A stretch of 64,000 nucleotides of DNA from Marinilabiliales bacterium (GCA_002869385.1 PKTB01000024.1:310001-374000); one strand, 5' to 3'. Shown: positions 1 to 9,787, counted from the stretch's first letter. The notes: generated by a model not told the origin, from the sequence alone. Numbers and translations: made by a program.

Positions 1-501
1 GTCAATTATAGGTACATAAACGCTAATCCACGTTCCCCATCTGTCAGTAAACTGAGGAGATACAAGTGCTTCGGAATTCTCATATGCTCTTATACAATAT
101 TGATCGGCTTCTGTGTATTCTTGTCCGGGTGGTGAACAATCTTCTGACTCATGAGGTTCATTGTCTGCAATAAAATAAATTTTGCCATCAATTTGAGTAT
201 AAATGTAAGCAAATCTTGAATCTGTATTTACTGCAATAGCATCTGTTAGCTCTTTTTTTATGATTTTATACTCTTCTTTGGAAGTATCTGTAATTGCTAC
301 ATCAAGACTATCTATTAAATTGCTTGGTAATACCGCTTCGATTGAACTTGCAATTTGTAGTATATCATTTTTTTTATCAGAATTAACATTGTCCCAAGTT
401 AATTTGATGTGTATAACACCTAATACCAGAATTATAATAAATATAAGTAATTCAGGTAGAAGTCGTTTAAAATTTAATTTTGCAGAATCCCTTTCTAGCA
501 T
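1..501 (-). CDS. Membrane-anchored sensor protein, N-terminal part (runs off the window)
   Basis: Reading the minus strand from ATG at 501 gives an uninterrupted frame of 167 codons that leaves the window at base 1. The protein begins MLERDSAKLNFKRLL, followed by a hydrophobic segment (about residues 15-30, LLIFIIILVLGV) and then an extracytoplasmic region with SSIEAVLPSNLID and a GTWISVYVPIID stretch near the edge. This layout, a short cytoplasmic tail, one membrane segment and a Cache/PAS-like outer domain, is common in Bacteroidota sensor kinases. No kinase domain is visible because the rest lies outside, so the kinase assignment is inference. It is divergent from the helicase gene that follows. 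Confidence 0.6.
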   Translation of the reverse strand, partial: MLERDSAKLNFKRLLPELLIFIIILVLGVIHIKLTWDNVNSDKKNDILQIASSIEAVLPSNLIDSLDVAITDTSKEEYKIIKKELTDAIAVNTDSRFAYIYTQIDGKIYFIADNEPHESEDCSPPGQEYTEADQYCIRAYENSEALVSPQFTDRWGTWISVYVPIID

Positions 502-658
502 ATTATAAATCTCTATGATACAAATATAGTAAAATGTTGATGTTTACTATAATTTTATTTTATTTATTTTTAAATGGATTTTGCAATAAATGTTAACGAA
601 TATCATGCATTTGTTTATAATAAAATTTTATGATACTATAGTAGAATAATTTTATTAG

Positions 659-666
659 TAATTTTG
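659..666 (+). promoter_or_regulatory. Bacteroidota -7 box before the helicase gene
   Basis: TAATTTTG matches the Bacteroidota -7 consensus TAnnTTTG and ends six bases before the ATG at 673, which implies a very short or absent leader. No convincing -33 TTG lies at the usual spacing, so this rests on one box only. Confidence 0.35.
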
Positions 667-672
667 TTAATT

Positions 673-3144
673 ATGAATTATGATGAAAATCCTCAACTAA
701 AACTAGCCTATGAGTTTGTATTGCACACAAATCATAACCTATTTTTAACAGGAAAAGCAGGTACAGGTAAAACAACATTTTTACATAATTTAAGAAATAG
801 TATCCCTAAAAGAATGGTTGTTGTTGCACCTACAGGGGTAGCAGCCATTAATGCAGGTGGAGTAACAATACATTCATTTTTTCAACTACCTTTTTCTCCT
901 TTTATTCCAGGATCAGAGCTCGACAATTCAAGTGCTGAAAAAAATGGAAGATTTGTTCATAAAATGAGCAAAAACAAAATTAAAATTATTAAAAGTCTTG
1001 ATTTGTTAGTTATCGACGAAATTAGCATGGTCAGAGCAGATTTGTTGGATGCTATAGATGAAGTTTTGCGCAGATACAGAAGGAATGAGAAACCTTTTGG
1101 CGGAGTCCAGCTCTTGTTAATTGGAGATCTTCATCAACTTGCTCCTGTAATAAAAGAGGATGAATGGTATTTAATAAGAGAATATTATAAATCTACATTC
1201 TTTTTTAGTAGTCTTGCATTAAGTAAAACAGATTTTTCAACAATTGAACTTAAACATATTTACAGACAGGAAGATAAGACTTTTATTGAAGTATTAGCTG
1301 AAATTCGTGAGAACAGATTGTCTGACAAATCTATTGAACTACTTAATACCAGATTTAAACCTGATTTTGATGCAAAAAAGGAGGAAGGGTACATAACCTT
1401 AACAACTCATAATGCAAAAGCTGCAGAGATAAATAATGACCGACTTAAATCATTAGAAGAAAAGCGAAAATTGTTTTATGCAGATGTTGAAGATGATTTT
1501 CCGCCATTTATGTACCCAACAGAACATGAGTTAGTTTTAAAAAAGGGCGCTCAGGTAATGTTTATTAAAAATGACCCATCTTTTGATAAGCTCTATTATA
1601 ATGGTAAAATTGGAAGGATCACAGGTTTTGATAAAGACATTATTTATGTGAAATGTGAAGAGGATTTTAAGGAGATCCCTGTAAAACCTGAGAAGTGGGA
1701 TAATGTTAAATATATTTATAATTCAAAAACAAAAGAAATCGAAGAGGAGGTCATTGGTAGTTTTACCCAATTTCCCTTAAAATTAGCCTTGGCAATAACT
1801 GTTCATAAAAGTCAAGGGTTAACTTTTGAAAAAGCTATTCTTGATTTAAATAGGGCATTTGCTTTTGGTCAGGTATATGTTGCATTGAGCAGATGTAAGA
1901 GTCTCGAAGGATTAGTTTTAATATCAGAATTAGCGTCTAATTCCCTGAAAACAGATTATGTCGTTAATGAATTTGATAGCAAAGCTAAAGAAACTGAACC
2001 AGGTGAGGAACAACTTTGGGTTTCTAAGCAGAAGTATCAAACTAAACTGATATTTGAATTGTTTGACTTTACAGAGATTAAAAAGCTTTTTTATACTCTT
2101 AGAAAAAGGTATTTAGAGAACCAAACAAAGTTTGCTCAGGATTATAAAGATACTTTTGATGAGCTTAGTAAATCAGCTGAAGAACAGATATTTGCAATTA
2201 ATGATAAATTTATTCAACAATTGAAGTTACTATCCAATCAGAACAAGGATTTACCTGTTAAGAATGAGAAGTTTATGGATAGAGTAAGAAAAGCAGGAGA
2301 GTATTATTTGGATAAATTGGATACATTGTTTTTTGATAGGTTTAAAACAATGTATTTTGATTCAGATAGTAAAGAGGCTAAAAAAGATATAGCTGAAATT
2401 ATAGAGAAGTTTGAATTGAGTTTAGTACTTAAATATGAAGCATTAAAAACTACTGTCCCTGTTTTTAGTCCTGTTGATTATTTAAAATCATTAGCAGATA
2501 ATGAAGTTGAATTTAAAGCAAAATTTAATAAAAAGAAATCATACTCAAGTGATATAAATGTAAGTAATAAAGAGTTGTATGCTGAGTTAAATGCTTGGAG
2601 GAAGTCTACTGCTAAAGAATCCGGAATTCCGGTTTATATGGTCTTGCAGCAAAAGAGTTTGAAAGAACTTGTTGAAAAGCTACCTTCAAATATTAAAGAC
2701 CTCTCAAGAATAAAAGGAATAGGTAAAGCTAAGATTGAACAGTATGGAGAAGATATTCTTGAGATAATTGACGATTATTGTTTAATTAATGAGATCCAAC
2801 GAGATGTAGGTGAAATTGAGGATTTAAAGCCTTAAAAGAAAGTAAAAACAGACACAAAGAAATTAACATTAGAAATGTTTCTTGATGGTATGGATATCCC
2901 TCAGATTGCAAAATCCCGTGGTTTTGTTGAATCGACAATATACGGACATTTAGCACATTATGCAGCAATTGGAGAGTTGGATTATACTGTACTTATATCT
3001 GATGATAAATTTGAAGAAATAAAGAGTATCATTGAGCTCTCGGGCAGTGCATCTTTAAATGAAATTATGACACAAACAGATAGAAAGTTATCATATAATG
3101 AAATAAAACTCGTACTTTCTTGTTTAAAATCTACTACACCTTAA
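673..3144 (+). CDS. PIF1/RecD-type DNA helicase with HRDC and HTH regions, one in-frame TAA
   Basis: SF1B helicase. Walker A GKAGTGKT lies at residues 27-34, Walker B/DEAD-like LLVIDEIS near residue 110, and the C-terminal motifs TVHKSQGLTF and VYVALSRC near 385-410, as in PIF1/RecD2 helicases. A basic coiled middle is followed by an HRDC-like region (about 610-690, with the helix-hairpin-helix SRIKGIGKAKIEQYG). Codon 721 (2833-2835) is TAA. The same frame continues without shift for about 100 codons as a helix-turn-helix region (FLDGMDIPQIAKSRGFVEST), which in related Bacteroidota helicases is fused to the HRDC part. GAA to TAA is the simplest explanation. I chose ATG 673 over the upstream TTG at 664 because a -7 box lies just before it. 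The catalytic domain would survive termination at the TAA; only the HTH tail would be lost. Confidence 0.8.
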
Positions 3145-3179
3145 AATCTTAAAAAGATAAATATTTATAGGAATAGTTA

Positions 3180-3187
3180 TATATTTG
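3180..3187 (+). promoter_or_regulatory. -7 box before gtrA-like gene
   Basis: TATATTTG fits TAnnTTTG and ends seven bases before the ATG at 3195. As with the helicase gene, transcription would begin at or almost at the start codon. Confidence 0.3.
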
Positions 3188-3194
3188 CGGTTTT

Positions 3195-3698
3195 ATGCGA
3201 AGGATTCTAACCATATCAAGAAAGCTGATTATCGGTGTATGTGACTGGTTTTATAAACCATTTAGCAAGTATATACCTTTGGTTACATTCAGATATGGTT
3301 TTACAGGAGGAATGAATACTGCATTTGATATTTTTCTATATTTTATATTTTACAATTTTGTTTTTAAAAAGCAAATGTTCGATTTGGGATTTTATGCAAT
3401 AACTCCTCATATTGCTGCATTTCTTGTTGTCTTTCCTATAACTTTCACTACTGGTTTTATGCTGGCAAAGTATGTAACTTTTACTCAATCTTATTTAAGA
3501 GGAAGAAAACAACTCTTTAGATACGGTGTTGCTGTTGCAGGTTCTATTATTCTTAACTATGTTTTATTGAAATTCTTTGTTGAAGTTTGTGATATCTGGG
3601 CAACTGTATCAAAAGTAATAACTACTGGTATTGTTGTTATTTACAGTTATTTTATGCAAAAATATTTTTCTTTTAAGGTTAAGAAGACGGGAGTATAG
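3195..3698 (+). CDS. GtrA family membrane protein
   Basis: A 167-residue protein with four hydrophobic segments and the GtrA-type opening FRYGFTGGMNTAFDIFLY followed by ...FLVVFPITFTTGFMLAKYVTFTQS. GtrA/DPMS-like proteins are small inner-membrane proteins linked to transfer of lipid-linked sugars (undecaprenyl- or dolichyl-phosphate sugars) to surface polysaccharides. The charged C-terminus (FSFKVKK) is the usual cytoplasmic tail. It follows the helicase gene on the same strand after about 50 bp but has its own -7 box. No glycosyltransferase gene is adjacent, so the substrate cannot be inferred. Confidence 0.8.
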   Translation: MRRILTISRKLIIGVCDWFYKPFSKYIPLVTFRYGFTGGMNTAFDIFLYFIFYNFVFKKQMFDLGFYAITPHIAAFLVVFPITFTTGFMLAKYVTFTQSYLRGRKQLFRYGVAVAGSIILNYVLLKFFVEVCDIWATVSKVITTGIVVIYSYFMQKYFSFKVKKTGV

Positions 3699-3704
3699 TT
3701 TCTT

Positions 3705-3746
3705 TATAATAGTAAATGCGCACGGCCGTGCGCATTTACTATTATA
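3705..3746. terminator. 42-bp perfect palindrome, probable bidirectional terminator
   Basis: The left arm ends in AGTAAATGCGCACGG and is followed with no loop by its exact reverse complement; pairing extends to 21 bp per arm. It lies between convergent genes (GtrA on plus, lipoprotein on minus). It is GC-rich in the middle and AT-rich at the ends on both sides, which suits termination in both directions. The 30-bp core recurs exactly at 24640-24669, also between convergent genes. Confidence 0.6.
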
Positions 3747-3791
3747 TTGTTTTCAACAGTATTTATGTTTGTAAATTTCTTCAGTATCCTT

Positions 3792-4580
3792 TTACTTCCA
3801 GCTTATTACATTGCCTGAACCAGGTATATCAATATTAAGCTGAGGATTACCCTTATAGGTAACATCACCACTGCCACTAATGTGAATGTCCAGTAAGTTT
3901 TCGACCCAAACAAAAGCATCTCCGCTTCCTGAAATATCAATATATGTTTCTTCTGTAAATAAATCGAAAGCTTCAACATCTCCGGAGCCAGGTATTCTTA
4001 TTGTATGAACCCCACAACTACCATAATATCCTATGTTCCCGGAACCTCTGATTATTGTTTCAACTTCATTTGATACACAGCCTATTTCTATATTCCCTGA
4101 TCCGTTTATAGTTGTTTCCAGTTTGTTGCAAATTATTTCTTCTACATCGATGTTACCTGACCAGTCAATCTTAATTTGCATATTTTCTTCAGTTTCGAAA
4201 TCATCATCTATATAAATGTCGCCACTACCATCTAGTTCAACTGTATCTAATTCGGGCATGTAGAAAACTACTTTTGCTACATCTGTAGGAATTACATTCA
4301 AACGTGAACGATAATCTACTTTTGCTACATCTCCAACTGTCTCGATAACCATTGCATTAGCAATATTTTCCTGAGCTACTATAACAACCTTGAAGCTGTC
4401 GGAAGGAATTATCTCAATATCCATGGAACCATCAAGTTCTATACCTGTAACATAATCTAGGTCGACTATAAATTACATACTTTCACCATAACCTCTAATA
4501 CTGCCATGTTCGTAATAGCAAGACGAGAAGCCTGCTAATAGTAACATGAATATCCCTGTTATTAAAATTGCTTTTTTCAT
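3792..4580 (-). CDS. Head-GIN (DUF2807) lipoprotein with one in-frame TAA
   Basis: From ATG at 4580 the frame encodes a lipoprotein signal (MKKAILITGIFMLLLAGFSSC, Cys21) and then GYGESM, a TAA at codon 36 (4473-4475), and the mature domain starting FIVDLDYVTGIELDGS. The rest is a right-handed parallel beta-helix of GSGDI/GSGNI turns, typical of the putative auto-transporter adhesin head GIN domain (DUF2807). Without the upstream exported part, the downstream reading frame would lack any signal, so the two parts clearly form one gene. GAA (Glu) to TAA is a single G-to-T change on the coding strand. Function in this family is unknown; likely anchored to a membrane facing the periplasm or the surface. 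Confidence 0.75.
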
Positions 4581-4611
4581 ATCTAATTGTTTTAAAATTA
4601 TTATTTTTTTA

Positions 4612-5283
4612 TTAAAATTTCCCAAATTTTAGTTTAATACTAGCGTTCAAGCCTCTTAGCATTGATGGGTCAGCTATAGGATCTGCAGAAGCATCAGAAT
4701 AAACTAAATAAATATCTGATGTATATCTGTAGCTTACACCTGCAGCGACTCTAAAAAATCTTGAAACATTAAGTTGAATGTCAATTCCAGGCTCAACTAC
4801 AAAATATGCATAATGACTTTCTGGGTAGAATTCGTCATAATATCCATTATAACCTGTTCTGATATATGATATTCCGCCGGCACCAAGTAGAATTGGGAAA
4901 GATACATTTATTGGTTTATTACCCATTATGTTTGCTGCAATATGAAGTCCGCCATAACCACCGGTATACATATAGTTCATATTGTCCAGAAGAAGATCAT
5001 GAAGTGGATTAGTTACAAATCCTTTTGCATTTATACCTATTTCCAAAGTATGGTCCACTATCCATGCAGTATGAAACCCTGCTAGAAATGAGCTTCTGCC
5101 AGCCACAGGAGTATACCCAAATTCCAATCCTGCATATCCACCATGTGTAATATTTTGGTCTCTGTTGAAAAGAGTTTCTACCTGGTTATCATTACTTGTA
5201 ACCCTTTGTCCGTAAGAAGTACTGATTGTTAATAAGCAAATAAGTGCTAATCCGATTGTTTTTAAATTAAGTTTTGTTTTCAT
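4612..5283 (-). CDS. Outer-membrane beta-barrel protein, unknown function
   Basis: A 223-residue protein with a clear signal peptide (MKTKLNLKTIGLALICLLTISTSYG, cleavage near Gly25-Gln26), alternating hydrophobic strands (YAGLEFGYTPVAG, GGLHIAANIMG, FFRVAAGVSYRY) and the C-terminal strand LNASIKLKFGKF ending in Phe, as expected for a small outer-membrane barrel. It lies 31 bp upstream of the head-GIN lipoprotein on the same strand and probably shares its transcript. The specific family was not recognised. Confidence 0.65.
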   Translation of the reverse strand: MKTKLNLKTIGLALICLLTISTSYGQRVTSNDNQVETLFNRDQNITHGGYAGLEFGYTPVAGRSSFLAGFHTAWIVDHTLEIGINAKGFVTNPLHDLLLDNMNYMYTGGYGGLHIAANIMGNKPINVSFPILLGAGGISYIRTGYNGYYDEFYPESHYAYFVVEPGIDIQLNVSRFFRVAAGVSYRYTSDIYLVYSDASADPIADPSMLRGLNASIKLKFGKF

Positions 5284-5389
5284 ATCATTAAAATTTTATT
5301 GTTTTCAATGATATGACAAGCTTATTTTAAAATACCCCTATTGGGATGTGAAAAATGTTTCGTTGAGGACAGAAAATCAGGGAGTTTTT

Positions 5390-5595
5390 AGAGTTTAAAG
5401 TACTTAGAGTTTAAAGTACTTAGAGTTTAAAGTACTTAGAGTTTAAAGTACTTAGAGTTTGAAGTACTTAGAGTTTGAAGTACTTGGAGTTTGAAGTACT
5501 TATAGTTTAAAGTTTCTAGAGTTAAAGTACTTAGAGTTTGAAGTACTTAGAGTTTGAAGTACTTAGAGTTTGAAGTACATAGAGTTTGAATTTTG
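5390..5595. repeat. Tandem array of about 13 copies of a 16-bp repeat
   Basis: The unit AGAGTTTAAAGTACTT (with A/G variation at the eighth base) repeats about 13 times. The first four copies are identical; later copies carry G in place of A and one copy is 15 bp, indicating drift. Each unit contains the palindrome AAGTACTT. The array occupies most of the 338-bp gap between the STN protein gene and the downstream outer-membrane gene. There are no spacers, so it is not a CRISPR. No reading frame was seen in it. Confidence 0.9.
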
Positions 5596-5621
5596 TAATT
5601 TGTAATTTGGATTTTGAATCT

Positions 5622-7445
5622 TTATATTCTTATCCCTAATTTTATTCCGGGCCAAATGTAAACTCGTTGATTATTAAAGGTTTGGTCGTACCATAAATTA
5701 TCTGTAGGAAGGCTGCTTTGATATTCTGTACCTTCAGTATTTAGTTGATTTGTGAGTAGTAAGTTTGTCTCAAATCCTGTAAATAAAGTAAAATGACGTG
5801 CAATATTGAAATTAAGACATAGGTCCAGGTTACTTAAAATATTGAGATTCTGATTTAGTGTGTTATTTTCAAAAATATGTGAAGCCGTTAAATCTGTTGT
5901 AAAGCTGATAAACTTCCAGATTTTAAAATCAGTACCAAAACCATACCCAATTCCAAAATCTGCTTCATTTTCCGGTCTAACCTGAGCTTTAATAATATTA
6001 TAGAATTTATTTGTACCTGTTTTAAATTTAACCTCAGCAAATCTACCAGTATTCATGTCGATATCAAGATGAGTATAACCGTTTTTAACAAAACTTAAAA
6101 ACCCAATCGAAATACCACTCACTGTATCTGCAAAATTTAATAATCCAAGCTGAAATTTGCTTGAATAACCTCCTATGTTTATTAGTCCGATTTGACTGGC
6201 TCTGTTTTGTTTCGTGATATTTAGTAATGTCGAATATTGTAAAAAATCATTTAAAGGTGTATAATTCATTACGGCAGATATTTGTGCTCCTTGTGCTGGT
6301 GCAGTAACAATGTTTACAGCGCCTGTTTGACATCCTAAAATAGTATCAATAACAATATTAACCGGAGCAATCTGATATCCACGGAGTTTTGATTTAACCA
6401 GATTAGCACCTGCTGATATCTGAACTCCTTTAAAATGTCCCCAGCTAGTATTGGCAGTACCTGCAAATTGTACACCTTTGACGTTACCAATGCAAACATT
6501 AGCTCCACCACTAAATTGAAAACCTGCTGTTTCACCACCAACTATATTTGCAATTCCAGATGCCTGAAAACCTGTCATATCAAATCTGACAATATTAACA
6601 CCCAGACCAATCTCATGTCCGTAAACTTCACCTGTATAGCCTGCTAAAATGTTATATGATCTGTTATACCTGTACATCCCACTTTGTAAACTATATCTCC
6701 CTATGCTAGGAATGACAGATATCTGATAATCTCTTTCTAAAAGAACTTTACGATCTTTATTTAATTCAGTTTGATTATCATTTAAAACTAAAGAAGATAA
6801 CCAATATGTTTCTATTGTGGAGTTTTTATCTTTAACAGTTGAAGGCAAGTAGGTGTAGTCAACTTCATCAATTCGTTGAAGCTTGATTTTAACATTTTGA
6901 CTTTCAGCCGGAATTCTTGTTTTGTAACCAATATAGTTCTCTTTGTTAATAAATAATGTTAAGCTATCATTTGTAAGATTTACTTTAATGTTAAAGTAGC
7001 CTACTTCGTCTGTGTATAATTTATATCCATAAGTTTCAATAATAGCATTTTCTATAGGGGCTCCGCTTATTGCATTTTCAATAATGCCATTGATTTTTAT
7101 TGTTTTATAAGTGTTTTGCTCGTTATCCGCATGCTTTTTATCTGGTTTGATAATGAAATAATTTCCCTCCGTAATTAATACGATATGAGTACCCATAATA
7201 TAAGATATAACTTCTTCAAGGCTTTTATTCCTTTTGCAGATGTATATTTCATTCTCAATACTGAAAAGATTTGGATTATAAGAGAATTTTATATTGTATT
7301 TGTTCTCTATAATTTTCAGAGCTTCATCAGCTTGTAAATAACCTTCACAAATGCTTATTTTACTTTCTGGACTGATGTTTTGGGAAAATACACTTAATCC
7401 TGATAAAGTTATTATGAACAAGGCTATAAGCTTAATCTTCTGCAT
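5622..7445 (-). CDS. STN and carboxypeptidase-regulatory-like protein with surface-repeat barrel
   Basis: A 607-residue exported protein (signal peptide about 1-21, ending SVFSQ). An STN (secretin/TonB short N-terminal) domain covers about residues 35-100 (YLQADEALKIIENKYNIKFSYNP), then a CarboxypepD_reg-like Ig domain (about 118-195, INGIIENAISGAPIENA). The remaining two thirds is a barrel-like region with repeats such as GFQFSGGANV, GVQFAGTANT and GVQISAGANL, resembling LA_2272-type surface repeats. Unlike the usual FecA-type partner, no TonB-dependent receptor plug or barrel is recognisable. It overlaps the 3' end of the FecR-like gene by 14 bp, so it is translationally linked to the sigma/anti-sigma operon and is the likely signal input. 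Confidence 0.7.
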   Translation of the reverse strand: MQKIKLIALFIITLSGLSVFSQNISPESKISICEGYLQADEALKIIENKYNIKFSYNPNLFSIENEIYICKRNKSLEEVISYIMGTHIVLITEGNYFIIKPDKKHADNEQNTYKTIKINGIIENAISGAPIENAIIETYGYKLYTDEVGYFNIKVNLTNDSLTLFINKENYIGYKTRIPAESQNVKIKLQRIDEVDYTYLPSTVKDKNSTIETYWLSSLVLNDNQTELNKDRKVLLERDYQISVIPSIGRYSLQSGMYRYNRSYNILAGYTGEVYGHEIGLGVNIVRFDMTGFQASGIANIVGGETAGFQFSGGANVCIGNVKGVQFAGTANTSWGHFKGVQISAGANLVKSKLRGYQIAPVNIVIDTILGCQTGAVNIVTAPAQGAQISAVMNYTPLNDFLQYSTLLNITKQNRASQIGLINIGGYSSKFQLGLLNFADTVSGISIGFLSFVKNGYTHLDIDMNTGRFAEVKFKTGTNKFYNIIKAQVRPENEADFGIGYGFGTDFKIWKFISFTTDLTASHIFENNTLNQNLNILSNLDLCLNFNIARHFTLFTGFETNLLLTNQLNTEGTEYQSSLPTDNLWYDQTFNNQRVYIWPGIKLGIRI

Positions 7446-8409
7446 CTGTTAAATAGATTATTTCCCCTTTACTCTCAATAGATATATCTAGTGTAAGCTC
7501 AAGAATATTAAGAATTTCATCGAGTGTTTGTTTATCAAATTCTGTTGTTAGTCTGTATTGTTCAGGATTTGAAATGCTTAATATAAATTCTTTTTCATAG
7601 ATTTTTGAGAGGGTAGAGGAAATTTCGTTTAAATCAGAGTTTTTAAATATTATCTTTTCTGTAATCCAGTAAATGTCATTTTCTACACCTATACTATCAA
7701 TCTTATATTCAGAAGATTTGAGGTCAAGCTTTATACTTTGACCTTTGGTAAGACTAATCGCTTCCATATCCTCAAAAGCTTTAACTTCAACTATACCTTC
7801 GCTTACACTGACTTCAACATAGGCATTGCTTTTATCAGATAAAACATTGAATTTAGTCACGATAACGGTTATATTAACTCCATTTGTTTCAACAATAAAC
7901 TTATGCTGCTTATCAATATGTTCAACCTCAAAAAATGCTTCTCCTTCTAATTTAACAGTTCTATTTTCTTTAAAATTCTCAGGGTATGATATCGAGGAGT
8001 TCTTGTTAAGTGTAATGTTTGAACCGTCTGCGAGGGCAACTAATTCCGTATTATCACTTGTGCTGTGGCTTACTAGTTCATTATTTATCGTCCCGGTGTT
8101 AAGTTTAAGGATTATTGTTGGAATAGCAATTAACAGGATAATAGCTGCTGCTGAAATTGTATAGAGCCTTATTCTTTTTGCTCTTTTCGATTGATTTATT
8201 CGTTTATTTACATTTTCAAGAGCCTTCTCTGTATCAAAAGAATATTCTGTTGATCCTGCACCTTGCCAAATTTGTTTGATTCGCTCAAATTCGGATTGGT
8301 TTCCATCACTAATCCACTCTTCGATAAGTTGAGTTTCGTTATCGTCAGCTTCTCCTGCAAGAAATTTTGCAATGAGATCAAAATCCGGTATGTGATTTAC
8401 ATCCTGCAT
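7432..8409 (-). CDS. FecR family anti-sigma factor with DUF4974-like C-terminus
   Basis: 325 residues. The N-terminal cytoplasmic part (IAKFLAGEADDNETQLIEEW) is the sigma-binding region. One membrane segment lies near residues 82-103 (LYTISAAAIILLIAIPTIIL). The periplasmic FecR domain follows (LADGSNITLNKNSSISYPENF and LEGEAFFEVEH, about 125-165), then a DUF4974-like STN-fold domain (FKNSDLNEISSTLSKIYEKE, about 255-320). Proteins of this kind hold an ECF sigma factor and release it on a signal from an outer-membrane partner. It starts 6 bp after the sigma gene stop and overlaps the STN gene, so the three form one operon. Confidence 0.88.
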   Translation of the reverse strand: MQDVNHIPDFDLIAKFLAGEADDNETQLIEEWISDGNQSEFERIKQIWQGAGSTEYSFDTEKALENVNKRINQSKRAKRIRLYTISAAAIILLIAIPTIILKLNTGTINNELVSHSTSDNTELVALADGSNITLNKNSSISYPENFKENRTVKLEGEAFFEVEHIDKQHKFIVETNGVNITVIVTKFNVLSDKSNAYVEVSVSEGIVEVKAFEDMEAISLTKGQSIKLDLKSSEYKIDSIGVENDIYWITEKIIFKNSDLNEISSTLSKIYEKEFILSISNPEQYRLTTEFDKQTLDEILNILELTLDISIESKGEIIYLTDAED

Positions 8410-8414
8410 CTTTT

Positions 8415-9029
8415 TTAATTGACAATTAAATTATTAAAAACCCCTACTGAGAAATAGTATTCGGCAAGAAAATCTAATAAAAGGAAAAGAAATAATAATT
8501 CTTGTTTGTTGAGATTTGTTCGTAAAAATTTTAATGCTTCACCCATATGATTTTCTACTGTTTTAACCGAAATATTTAGTTTCTCAGCTATTTCTTTGTA
8601 TTTGTATCCCTCGACTTTGCTAAGCTTAAAAACTTCACGACGTTTTTCAGGCATTAATTCAATTGCATTATTTATCTTGATTATCATTTCTTGCTCAGCA
8701 TCTAAATGATTTTCATCCTCAATTATTTCACTTGCAGCTTTAGAGTGTTCAATAAATCTATCCTTTACCTTTTGATGTTTATGAAGATTATAAACAGAAT
8801 TTCTAACAGATGTAAAGAGATATGATTTTGCTGATGTATGGATTTTCAAACTTTTTTTGTTTTCCCAGATTTTAAAGAACAGGTCTTGTACAACTTCTTC
8901 TGCATTTTCAGGAGAACATGACAGATAGATGGCAAATCGGCACAAATCCTGATAATATGACCTGAATAATTTATCAAATTCAGATTTGTTACCGGATTTT
9001 ATAAGTTCGAATATTTTTGCGTCGTTCAA
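8415..9029 (-). CDS. RNA polymerase ECF sigma-70 factor (FecI-like)
   Basis: 204 residues with sigma region 2 (FDKLFRSYYQDLCRFAIYLSCSPENAEEVVQDLFFKIWENK, about 18-58; longer motif cited only by its parts AEEVVQDLFFKIWE) and region 4 (ELMPEKRREVFKLSKVEGY and YKEIAEKLNISVKTVE, about 118-165). Length and motifs match Bacteroidota ECF factors paired with FecR. It is the first gene of the sigma/FecR/STN operon on the minus strand. A -7-like box on the minus strand lies 18 bp upstream. The C-terminus (LFLFLLLDFLAEYYFSVGVFNNL) is unusually hydrophobic. Confidence 0.88.
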   Translation of the reverse strand: MNDAKIFELIKSGNKSEFDKLFRSYYQDLCRFAIYLSCSPENAEEVVQDLFFKIWENKKSLKIHTSAKSYLFTSVRNSVYNLHKHQKVKDRFIEHSKAASEIIEDENHLDAEQEMIIKINNAIELMPEKRREVFKLSKVEGYKYKEIAEKLNISVKTVENHMGEALKFLRTNLNKQELLFLFLLLDFLAEYYFSVGVFNNLIVN

Positions 9030-9046
9030 GTTGCTCAGTTTTGGAG

Positions 9047-9054
9047 CAAAGATA
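9047..9054 (-). promoter_or_regulatory. -7 box upstream of the ECF sigma gene
   Basis: On the minus strand the bases read TATCTTTG, fitting TAnnTTTG, 18 bp before the ATG at 9029. A -33 element was not identified with confidence. Confidence 0.3.
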
Positions 9055-9100
9055 TTATTTTATTAAAAGAGCTAGAAAATTAATTGTTAAAAGTATGTTA

Positions 9101-9787
9101 TTACATTTCAAATTGTTTGTTTAAGTATTGAAAAGGTAGGCTAACATCAAAATACAGCTCTTTAATCTTTTTTTCACCTTTTTCTACTTCTTGTGAATCT
9201 TGATCAATACTAAGTTTGTCGCATGTGCCAATTAACGCTTGCCCTGCAGATTGCAGTCCAAGCTCGCTTAATATTTCATATTCATCTGCAACATTAATTA
9301 CTTTGAATGCTGTTTCCACACTTTTTCCGTCACCACTAAAATATACAACTGTTAAAAGTCCATAATACAGGCTAGCATAATTATCTGCCATTACTGCATC
9401 TTCTTGCTGATGATGACAAACTAACATTTTGAACAGTAGTTTGGTGTTTATAGGGTCTTCTTGTATGATTTTATTTCCCAATTCAATTGCTTTTTCATAT
9501 TCCTTGTCATAATATAGGTCATAGAAATCTTCTTCTAATTCGTGACCCCCATATGGATTATACATATCAGTAAAAACATAACCATAATAAAGGTATTTGA
9601 AATCGTCCTGGCTTAATGTACTATCAAATGCCATAAATCTGTCAAGCAATACCGGGTAATATAAATACGATAAGCTGTCAGTTGTTTTACTTTCAATATC
9701 ATTCATGTCAATATCAATAAACTCTTGTGAAAAAACAGAAACTGATAAAGACAATAAAATAATTAGGGCTAATAATGTTTTCTTCAT
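9101..9787 (-). CDS. DUF4919 family secreted protein
   Basis: 228 residues with a signal peptide (MKKTLLALIILLSLSVSVFSQ). The body has YLYYGYVFTDMYNPYGGHELEEDF and TPR-like helices (YEKAIELGNKIIQEDP, LLFKMLVCHHQQED), matching the DUF4919 family known mainly from Bacteroidota. The function of the family is unknown. It is transcribed alone on the minus strand between the sigma operon and a small hypothetical gene; no operon partner is evident. Confidence 0.7.
   Translation of the reverse strand: MKKTLLALIILLSLSVSVFSQEFIDIDMNDIESKTTDSLSYLYYPVLLDRFMAFDSTLSQDDFKYLYYGYVFTDMYNPYGGHELEEDFYDLYYDKEYEKAIELGNKIIQEDPINTKLLFKMLVCHHQQEDAVMADNYASLYYGLLTVVYFSGDGKSVETAFKVINVADEYEILSELGLQSAGQALIGTCDKLSIDQDSQEVEKGEKKIKELYFDVSLPFQYLNKQFEM

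Noticed and set aside
260..508. Plus-strand reading frame of 82 codons at the left end
   Set aside because: It is antisense to the longer minus-strand frame (1-501), which has a sensible membrane segment and sensor-like sequence.
5390..5595. Possible CRISPR array
   Set aside because: Units are contiguous 16-mers with no spacers and no cas genes are nearby.
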